Below are positions 35,027 to 41,695 of a stretch of 64,000 nucleotides of DNA, one piece after another. Every line of letters starts with the position of its first letter. Within the stretch, counting starts at the first letter, position 1. Source of the stretch: Ogataea parapolymorpha DL-1. Lineage: Eukaryota; Ascomycota; Pichiomycetes; Pichiales; Pichiaceae. Location: contig NC_027860.1 of the NCBI RefSeq assembly GCF_000187245.1, forward strand, positions 682,001-746,000, in the 5' to 3' direction. The translations under genes were made by a program, and so were the position numbers. Under the pieces are notes generated by a model, which was given only the letters and a program-made list of their open reading frames with translations, searched no databases and was not told the DNA's origin.

Positions 35027-36010
35027 ATGGGAAAAGGAGCTGCGAGGTTTGGAGGAAAAAGCGGGTTCCTGCCGAAACCACGGGAGATTTTCAAACAACC
35101 GTACAAGCACGTTGTGTACCAGAAAGAGCCCGACACGGGGTACGCCGACGGGATCTTGCATCCTCGCGGCACAACAAGAGAGCTGATCCGTCCGCCGGTG
35201 GTGACGCCCGAGGAGCGGCTTCTGCGCACGGCCAGGCCGCCTAAAAAGGTGCCGGGCGAGTCTGAGCTGCAAAAAATGGCCGCCGAACAGCGCGCCAACA
35301 TCAAACAGGCCGAGCTCCGCAGAAAGTATCTTGCCGAGTCGTACAAGACGGAGGTGAGCCGTCTGGAGAGACTGGAGGCCCAGGAACGCCGTCGGGCAGA
35401 GGAACAGGCCAAGGTGGAGCAAGCCGCACGCGAGTACAAGGCCTCGCACGCCGAGGTGTACACGATGCCGACCGTCGAGAGCTATTTGGACGGCCCTTTC
35501 ATACGGCCGCGCACAGAGGAGGAAAAGGAGGAGCTGAGACTGAAGCGGGAGGCGAACCGGCGGGCGCGGGAGCTGGAACAGAAGCAGGCACAGGCGGTGA
35601 AGCTGCTGGAATTGTACAACGCGGCGGCGAATTTTGCCGTGACGGATGAAAAGCTCAAGGAGATGGTGGACAGCGCGTTCTCGGACAGAAAGCTGCAGGC
35701 GGTGAAAGACATGCTGAGCGTGGATCTGAGCGGTCTGGGCTCGCAACCAAGCCCCGGCGAGTTTGACAAAACGGTTGCAGACGTGATCCTGGGCACTGTG
35801 AACAAGGGTCCGTCGCTGGACGCTGTCGAGGACACGTTGAGCGGCTTTAACGAGCTGATTTTGGAAACGGCACAGACAAAGATGGAGGAGAAGAAGATGG
35901 AGCTGAAGTTGAAGGCAGAGGAAAAGCAGAGACAGCTGCAGCAGCTCCAGGAGGAGATTCTTCGCGAACGGGAGCAGAAGACTGAGGAGAGCGAGCAGAA
36001 GAATGAATAA
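35027..36010 (+). CDS. PET123: Mitochondrial small-subunit ribosomal protein Pet123 (mS26)
   Basis: The product is 327 aa starting MGKGAARFGGKSGFLPKPR, closely like the N-terminus of S. cerevisiae Pet123 (MGKGAAKYG.KSG). A long charged helix (~90-140), a second Arg/Glu-rich helix (~160-200) and a Gln/Glu-rich coiled tail follow. It lacks a classical cleaved presequence, as in the family. Length matches (318 aa). Confidence 0.9.
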   Translation: MGKGAARFGGKSGFLPKPREIFKQPYKHVVYQKEPDTGYADGILHPRGTTRELIRPPVVTPEERLLRTARPPKKVPGESELQKMAAEQRANIKQAELRRKYLAESYKTEVSRLERLEAQERRRAEEQAKVEQAAREYKASHAEVYTMPTVESYLDGPFIRPRTEEEKEELRLKREANRRARELEQKQAQAVKLLELYNAAANFAVTDEKLKEMVDSAFSDRKLQAVKDMLSVDLSGLGSQPSPGEFDKTVADVILGTVNKGPSLDAVEDTLSGFNELILETAQTKMEEKKMELKLKAEEKQRQLQQLQEEILREREQKTEESEQKNE

Positions 36011-36080
36011 GTGAATGTACATAGGTGAAGTGAGTTATTGGTATTATGTTCGAGCGGAGCTCTAGTTATACAGGTATCAT

Positions 36081-36920
36081 CTACAACGATTCCTCGTCAA
36101 TGGCCTTTTGGGTTCTCTTGATCTTGAAGAACCGGATGCCACCCTCGTTGGAAGGCAGCGTTCCTTGGTTGGTCTCGTCGACGGCAAGAGGGCCGGACAC
36201 GGGCTGCGAGACCGGAGCGCCGGCTGGGCCGGTCTGGCTCATTTCCAGCTGGCGCTGTTCGCGGTGGATCTTGTACGCTCTGTGCATGCCACTGCAGCAG
36301 GTGAGGAAAAACACAATCAGCAGACACACCAAGGCCGCCCAGGCCATGCCGAGCATGGACGGGCCGACCTTGGAGGTCATGCCGGCGTCGGAGAACTTGT
36401 TTCTCACCATCACGGACACTGCAGTCTGGCACGAGACACCGGCAGCACAGAAAATAACGCTCAGGGAGACAAAGAAAATGACAACCTGTTTCATGGTCCA
36501 CCAGCACAGTTGGAACAGCGAGCAGATGAAGCTGACACCAGCAAACACCAGGGCAATCAGAATGAATGGGAATGAGAATCTCGAGAGGTAATAGTAGGTA
36601 TCTCTATTGGTGACAAAGTCCTGGGGCAACGAGGTCGAGTTTCCAAAGTTGTCGTATGGAGAGATAGGTTGGTCAGGGCCCAGGTTTGTGCAATTTCCGT
36701 TGGAGTGAGAGTCGTAAGTCTCTGGGTTGCAAATTCCCCAGAAGGTCCATCTGGAAATGTCTCCGTTGGGGTTAAGGTTGGAGGTTCTGGCCTGCACCCA
36801 GTAAAACTGGTCGAAAGGGAAGGACGAGACCGAGCCGGAGAAGACAATAAACAACAGGAGCAGAGTTGCACCAGCCAGCAACAGTAAAGTGAGCAGTCTG
36901 TTAAGAGAAGTGAGCAGCAT
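36081..36920 (-). CDS. SUR7: Sur7/Fmp45-family eisosome membrane protein
   Basis: The product is 279 aa from the ATG at 36920. Four membrane segments lie at ~8-28, ~118-142, ~150-172 and ~190-212. The large first extracellular loop carries a claudin-like W...C...C signature (RWTFWGICNPE...GNCTNLG). A cytosolic basic C-tail ends in KRTQKAIDEESL. Sur7 marks MCC/eisosome furrows of the plasma membrane. It may correspond to the paralogues Fmp45 or Pun1. Confidence 0.82.
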   Translation of the reverse strand: MLLTSLNRLLTLLLLAGATLLLLFIVFSGSVSSFPFDQFYWVQARTSNLNPNGDISRWTFWGICNPETYDSHSNGNCTNLGPDQPISPYDNFGNSTSLPQDFVTNRDTYYYLSRFSFPFILIALVFAGVSFICSLFQLCWWTMKQVVIFFVSLSVIFCAAGVSCQTAVSVMVRNKFSDAGMTSKVGPSMLGMAWAALVCLLIVFFLTCCSGMHRAYKIHREQRQLEMSQTGPAGAPVSQPVSGPLAVDETNQGTLPSNEGGIRFFKIKRTQKAIDEESL

Positions 36921-37360
36921 AGGAATTGAAATTGATAAAAAAAATAAGAGCAATTTGTTTTAATATGAAGCCTGTGAATTTCAGCTAATTATACCTAGAC
37001 AGAAATACATAAACAAGACGTATGTACTATTTTCTAAAACGGGGGCAAATTTTTCGAAATAGAACAGGGCCATTACTGGATCGGGAAATTGGCAAATAGA
37101 AAGTGCAATCGCTCAAAGCGGAAATAGCACAGAACAAGGGGAGCAAAGAGGCGGAGACAGACGTGACATGCCACGGCTGAAGCTGATGAGGAACAATAGG
37201 TTACCTCACTCGCAAAAGTTGCTCTCGGCCCTGACATGCATTCTCTATAGTTGCGATTACGTAACCGGGTCTCTCGAGGGTTCGATGCCATGCCATGCAC
37301 TTTGCTCCGTTTCTTGCTTAGCTAATCAGAATCTTTTCCAAGTATTTTTCTTTTGTTTAC
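36921..37360. promoter_or_regulatory. Divergent intergenic region SUR7 / MMS4
   Basis: The 440-bp region has no ORF or RNA gene that I can support. A tRNA B-box-like GGTTCGATGCC at 37279-37289 lacks any foldable T-arm or cloverleaf. TACGTA-type motifs occur near 37018 and 37259. Confidence 0.35.
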
Positions 37361-38800
37361 ATGGACATCATCGACCTTGAATCGTCCGATCCGCCCGGAC
37401 CGCGCTCCGCGCACCTGTTTGTATCCTCATCGCCAACTCCCACGAGACGGCGGCTTTTGTCTGTCAAAACTTCCGCACCCAAACTCAGCAGATCAGCGGC
37501 CAGGTCGTCCCCCTCGTCTCTTCCAAGCATCATCGAAATCACCTCTAGCCCGCTCCCTGCGAAACGAAAGCGGCGTCCAGAGCAGCCGTCGTCGTTGTCG
37601 AACGCCATTGTTCTTGAATCGGGCTCAGAGTCGGACTCAGAACCGGCCGAACGCAAAAAAAAAATAGCCCTTCCCAGCTCCCCGACCGGCGCTGGAGACG
37701 AGTCCGTCCTGGAGATAGATCCCGTGGGTCCGTCAGACGATATCCAGTTGGGCAGCATTTTTGATATAAGCACAAAAACCGCCATCACTCCCTCAAAACC
37801 GAAACAGCCTGCTAGTGCTGTTACTCCTGCTTCCACAACGGAGGGGCCCGAGGGGGACCTTGATGCGCTGCTGGAACACGCGAAAAAGTTCAAGAGCAAG
37901 GAGCTGAAACAGGTAAACAAGATGCAACGGACAAAGGACGAGTTGCTGGCCGAAATGAGCGTTGAAATTGAGACGCGACTGCACGCGAAGCTGGCCGGGA
38001 TCAACGCTGATTTCGAGAGTTTTCTTGCTCCTATCAAAGTGTACACGGCATCTCTGTATCTACCGCTTATCCAGTTCAAAAGACAGGTCGAGGCGGTGTA
38101 CCACGAGCAAAAAGGAACGTATGTGCCTATTGACAAGTATATGAAGACCGAGTCGACTGTCGTGCTCTATTACGATGCTGCCGAGCTCGTGGACAAGATT
38201 AGGGATGATACGCTGCGCACAATAATTCTCAAGGTAAAACGGATGCGCCAGGACGCCAACGTTGTCCTCATGATCAACGGTTATCAACAACACTTGCAAA
38301 CGCTGCGCGCACAACATAATAGGGCGTTTGTGAGCCAGGTGATGCGGAAAATGGACCACGACAAGACGCAGAGGGTCCTGGGCCCTGCCAACAACACAGT
38401 CTCCGCAGAAACGGTGCGCAAAAAACTGGTTGAACTGGAGGTGTTTTTCGGAATCCATATTTTCCCCATCAAGGGTCTTCGGGAGCTTGTGGATTGGATC
38501 AGGTCTTTCAGTTATACCATGGCACAAAAGAACTACGACCCCCACGAAAGAAACCGGGAGCTGGCAAATATAGGCAATATCCGCTGCGGCCAGACGCCCG
38601 AAGAGTGCTACCAAGAATCGCTCAAACAACTTAAATACCTAGTTACCTCTTCAGCACGCACGCTCGCCAAGAAATACCCCACTCTCGTGCAGCTGGCTGA
38701 TAAGTTGCAGACGGGAGTGCCATCGCTCATCCGAACTGACGTCGAGCAGAATCTCAGGAAAGTGTTCACAAGCACTGATCCCAACGAGTTGCTCGACTAA
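37361..38800 (+). CDS. MMS4: Mus81-partner endonuclease subunit Mms4/Eme1
   Basis: The product is 479 aa. The N-terminal third is disordered, Ser/Pro-rich and basic (with DPPGPRSAHLFVSSSP and KRKRRP), typical of the phospho-regulated Mms4 region. From ~170 comes a helical start (KSKELKQVNKMQRTKDELLAEM), then an ERCC4-like but non-catalytic nuclease fold (NVVLMINGYQQHLQTLRAQ), and a C-terminal helix-hairpin-helix region. With Mus81 it cleaves recombination intermediates. It is shorter than S. cerevisiae Mms4 (691 aa). Confidence 0.83.
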   Translation: MDIIDLESSDPPGPRSAHLFVSSSPTPTRRRLLSVKTSAPKLSRSAARSSPSSLPSIIEITSSPLPAKRKRRPEQPSSLSNAIVLESGSESDSEPAERKKKIALPSSPTGAGDESVLEIDPVGPSDDIQLGSIFDISTKTAITPSKPKQPASAVTPASTTEGPEGDLDALLEHAKKFKSKELKQVNKMQRTKDELLAEMSVEIETRLHAKLAGINADFESFLAPIKVYTASLYLPLIQFKRQVEAVYHEQKGTYVPIDKYMKTESTVVLYYDAAELVDKIRDDTLRTIILKVKRMRQDANVVLMINGYQQHLQTLRAQHNRAFVSQVMRKMDHDKTQRVLGPANNTVSAETVRKKLVELEVFFGIHIFPIKGLRELVDWIRSFSYTMAQKNYDPHERNRELANIGNIRCGQTPEECYQESLKQLKYLVTSSARTLAKKYPTLVQLADKLQTGVPSLIRTDVEQNLRKVFTSTDPNELLD

Positions 38801-38870
38801 CCTGATTTCTTCTTCAAGCTTCGCAGATAATCAACTTTCGAATACGTTCTAGAGGTTAGTTAGCGCAATT

Positions 38871-39737
38871 TTAAGATACTGACTTCAAGATTTGCAGGTC
38901 CTCGTGCGAGATTTGATCTTTCATCTTCTCCAGTTGTTCCACCGCCTGGACCACCATTTTCTTCTCCTCGTCGTCAAAACTATACTTGTGAGACATCAGC
39001 GTCGTCACAATGTTGGTGGCAGAGTCTATGCATCCTATGTGGCCGTCTACCTTTATTAGACCGAGCAGAGACTTGACAACCTGGTCTTGCTGCAATTTTT
39101 CAAGTCTAGCCGAGTCGATTGGGGTAGATAAAGCAGCGTTCAGCAGCGATAGTGCTCTCAGCTTCAGCTTTTCAGTAGACTTGTCGCTGTTCAAAATCGG
39201 TGCAATAATGTCCCATCCATTGTGTTTTTCAAAAGATTCCACGCCTTCTTTGTTGTGTCTCACGATATTTGCCAGAGCATAGATAGCTTTCAGATTCGTT
39301 TCTGGAGACTTGTCTGAAGCCAGCTCCACAAGCTTTGCCATCCCATTCTCGCCCTCCGCATACTGAAGGAAATTTTGCTGTGACTTAGGGTTGTTCTGCG
39401 TGGCGGTTCCTATACAGGAACAAGCCAAGGCCTGGAGTTTGGGCTCTGGGCTGCTGAGCTGCTGCAGCAACGGATCCCAAAGCTTCAAGTTCTCAATATT
39501 ATTTGCATTGTCGAGGTTTTCGATCAACATCTCAAAATTGTCGAAGGCAACGAGCTTGTTCTCCAAATCGATCTCGGGGCTTGTAATGACTGCCATATTT
39601 TGCTTCATCTGTGTAGGCTCATCCACAGCCTGTCCAAAGAGCTGAGCCAGGAGCTCAGGATCTGGCGCTGGGGTCTTGGCCCGCAATTCCTTGTCGTCTG
39701 ACTGATTGGCAATCGACCACTGAAGTAGTTTCTCCAT
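38871..39737 (-). CDS. FES1: Hsp70 nucleotide-exchange factor Fes1
   Basis: The product is 288 aa from the ATG at 39737 (MEKLLQWSIANQ), the usual Fes1 start, with S. cerevisiae Fes1 at 290 aa. Armadillo repeats follow (LLQQLSSPEPKLQALACSCI, ETNLKAIYALANIVRHN, KLKLRALSLLNAALS). It releases ADP from cytosolic Ssa Hsp70 and promotes degradation of misfolded proteins. Its 5' side faces the 1.96-kb gene desert. Confidence 0.93.
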   Translation of the reverse strand: MEKLLQWSIANQSDDKELRAKTPAPDPELLAQLFGQAVDEPTQMKQNMAVITSPEIDLENKLVAFDNFEMLIENLDNANNIENLKLWDPLLQQLSSPEPKLQALACSCIGTATQNNPKSQQNFLQYAEGENGMAKLVELASDKSPETNLKAIYALANIVRHNKEGVESFEKHNGWDIIAPILNSDKSTEKLKLRALSLLNAALSTPIDSARLEKLQQDQVVKSLLGLIKVDGHIGCIDSATNIVTTLMSHKYSFDDEEKKMVVQAVEQLEKMKDQISHEDLQILKSVS

Positions 39738-40683
39738 GGCAAAATCTAGAATAAATTGAAAATTATTATCAGGATTATTTTTATTTAAATAAGGTGCACA
39801 GCCATGAAGCACATATAGGGTGGGCGCGTACCGGAAACCTAGACGCCCACGTAAAACTATATAAAGCGGCGGCTTTCACCTAACATAACTTCATGGACAG
39901 CAGATTGCTCATTATTGGTACATCAGATGTGCCCCCTTCAGGTAGCTCTCTGTTCATCACGGACGATACTCTCATATTGGCTAGCTTGGGAGGACTCCGT
40001 TTTCCTCGCCTTGGAGTCCAATAGAAGACACATTGGGCCCATTGCGTTGATTAACTGGATTTTGTTAGACAGATGGATAGCAGTCTAATATCTGCAGTGT
40101 CTTCACGTGGAGGTTGGATTGTGGGGCATCCATCTTGGCTTGCAAGAAACAGGATAGGTTCTATAACCTCATCCAGGGGTACTGAAAGGACTAGGAACCT
40201 GTCAATGTATATGCAGATGCTGGCGCGGGTTTAATTACCGAGCGACGCTTTGCACAGATTTGGCACGAAGTACGGCCTTGAAGCTTGAATCGAGGTCAGC
40301 AGATATCGAATTCCCCTGAAGAATTGCTTTGCAATTGGCTGACGATGTTGTTAGCGCTAACGAATAGAATGCAGCAGGATAACCGTTCACTGGGTGCGTT
40401 TTGCTGGAGATGCCCCCTCCAGTGTGGAACGTCCACTATTATAGCAATTGGGTGTTCATCTTCTTTCACGTTTCTACGATTTGCTACACTTCTGACATTT
40501 CTAAGATTTTGCTACCAAATCACGTTTTTTGCCATCTCCAGTTTTTAAAGATTCCAGTTATACCACACATTGCACTACTATCACGACGGGGTAGGCCCGG
40601 GAAAGTATACTGCCATAGGTCGTCCGGTATGGGGTTCCACCACTGCCCTGTACTAGAAAGACGGGAAGTATACTTTCGAAACT

Positions 40684-40902
40684 AGGGGTGGATGCGGCTC
40701 TCCTGACCATAGGGGAGGGGGAGAGGCTACCCACCCCAAACAGGGAGGGCATATAATTTGCCTTCCCTCTATTTGAAAGGGGGGATACATTTCTCCCCTT
40801 CTATAGGGGGAACGCATTTTATATTTCTCCCTATTTGAAGGGGGGATATACTTCTCCCCTTCCATAGAGGGGATGCGCTCTCCCTTTCCATGTAAGGGGA
40901 GG
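40684..40902. repeat. Degenerate ~30-bp tandem array of CCCC/GGGG units (STRE-like)
   Basis: G-runs begin at 40779, 40806, 40840, 40869 and 40896, and C-runs at 40765, 40795, 40829, 40856 and 40882. Each unit has the form TTCTCCCCTT-CNATA-GGGG, a small inverted repeat, at 26-34 bp period. A looser copy occupies 40684-40750. The array contains at least eight AGGGG/CCCCT pentamers, the binding core of Msn2/Msn4-type stress factors. It may be a decayed minisatellite or a dense stress-response enhancer. Confidence 0.7.
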
Positions 40903-40952
40903 TACGTTTAAATTCAGTCTCTAGTATTTTAAAAGTTCTATATGTCCCCTCC

Positions 40953-41263
40953 GCAGCATGGGCTGCGTCGACGTATCCTCCCATTAGGAAAATCGGCGCT
41001 ATTATTCTCGCCGGGAGGATATAAATTGCTTTGCTTCAGAAATCTCCGAGAGTTGTCTGAAGCAGAGCAATGAAAACTGGTTTCTACGCTGCCTCCGCGC
41101 ATAGAAACCAGGTCGGAGCGAAAGCTCCCAAAATTAGCGCCGACAATGTCCACTAGGAACAGCGAATTGAGTTGGTCGCAGTATATGAACAGGAATATTG
41201 GTATGTCCGAGCACAAGCTCTGGGCTAGATGCAGCAGTTCTAGTTGTTGTCACTGCTGGACAT
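40953..41263 (+). ncRNA. Candidate multi-hairpin structured RNA (unassigned)
   Basis: On the plus strand, consecutive helices are: GCAGC-ATGG-GCTGC (40953-40966); TATCCTCCC/GGGAGGATA (40974-41021) with inner CGGCG/CGCCG; a 16-bp stem 41025-41040/41056-41071 with one U-G pair; a 13-bp stem 41077-41089/41099-41111 with one mismatch; GGAGC-GAAA-GCTCC (41115-41128, GNRA loop); GAGC-ACAA-GCTC (41209-41220); and CAGCAGT/ACTGCTG (41232-41258) inside ATGTCC/GGACAT (41203/41258). TCGGCGCTA (40993) can also pair with TAGCGCCGA (41135) and compete with the second helix. A TATTTTAAAA lies 20-30 bp upstream. It does not match U1, U2, U4, U5, U3, SRP, RNase P/MRP or 5S by eye. Transcription is unproven. 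Confidence 0.4.
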
Positions 41264-41406
41264 GGGTATTTGAGCTTCCTTAATTTGCGGATATCCTTTC
41301 ACGATGGTAGAGAAAAGAACGTAGCAAAGTAAGCTAAGGTTGTGGACCATCGGCTGGATATTTATACTGCGACAAGCGCTGACAAAGCCATTAATGGTTC
41401 CATTTC

Positions 41407-41497
41407 CTGGCGCGTTTCTCGGGGCGCTAAAGCAGTTGCCGTAGCTGAAATGAGCATATTTAGTGCATGGCTGCAACGCCCGCTGAAATTGCGCCAG
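41407..41497. repeat. Extended nested inverted repeat
   Basis: CTGGCGC (41407-41413) pairs with GCGCCAG (41491-41497). Inside it, GGGCG pairs with CGCCC and then GCAG with CTGC, giving a long hairpin with internal loops. It is followed by GCGCGAAACAGCAG, which contains an ACA trinucleotide. An H/ACA-type hairpin is one reading, but no guide target was tested. Confidence 0.4.
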
Positions 41498-41695
41498 CGC
41501 GAAACAGCAGATACTTCTGGTTAGCCATGAACGGCTCTTGCATAGCAACGGATTACGTTATCTTGGGATCAACTTTTCGGCTGAAAATAAATAATCACTA
41601 ATTTTAATACTGATCCTTACACAAGGAGCTAAAGTTTCGAATCTTTTTCTCACAACACTCCGTTTGTGGCACTAATACACCCGCAACCAATTGCC

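Larger units (their letters stand above)
39738..41695. other. Gene desert of about 1.96 kb rich in inverted repeats
   Basis: No frame here has the length, start context or composition of a gene. The longest open frames (~100 codons) overlap repeats and lack recognisable motifs. A TATATAAAG at 39858-39866 precedes a 43-codon frame (39893-40024). Small perfect inverted repeats recur throughout: GGACTCC/GGAGTCC (39992/40013), AATTGC-ttt-GCAATT (40322-40336), GTTAGCGCTAAC (40350-40361), CTGGAG/CTCCAG (40404/40417) and AAAGTATACT/AGTATACTTT (40602/40667). A G-run array and a multi-hairpin block follow and are listed separately. It lies between FES1 and the LAM-type gene, and about 0.8-1 kb can be the two promoters at most. 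Confidence 0.6.

Noticed and set aside
34997..36022. 341-codon frame antisense to PET123 that looks like a membrane protein
   Set aside because: The Leu-rich 'membrane' character is again the complement of Gln/Glu/Lys-rich coiled-coil codons, and PET123 is clear on the other strand.
37279..37289. B-box-like GGTTCGATGCC, possible tRNA
   Set aside because: The bases around it cannot form a five-pair T arm, and no D arm or A box precedes it.
39893..40024. 43-codon ORF 28 bp after a TATATAAAG
   Set aside because: It is short, shows no motif, and contains an inverted repeat (GGACTCC/GGAGTCC). A transcript is possible but coding potential is unsupported.
40967..41000. GTCGACGTA...TAGGAAAATCG resembling the 5' end of U3 snoRNA
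   Set aside because: The highly conserved U3 box A (GGATCATTTCTATAGGA) is absent, so the similarity is accidental.
40653..41216. Minus-strand frames of 70-92 codons across the repeat array and hairpin block
   Set aside because: Repeated Pro/Ser/Arg peptides (for example KYIPP) come from the G/C-run repeats. Frames shift between units, and no orthologue-like motif is seen.
39738..41695. Telomerase RNA or Ty5-like LTR/centromere
   Set aside because: No Hansenula-type telomere template (CGCCACCC or its complement), no TGTTG...CAACA LTR ends and no integrase/RT fragments are visible. Not excluded as a centromere, but unsupported.
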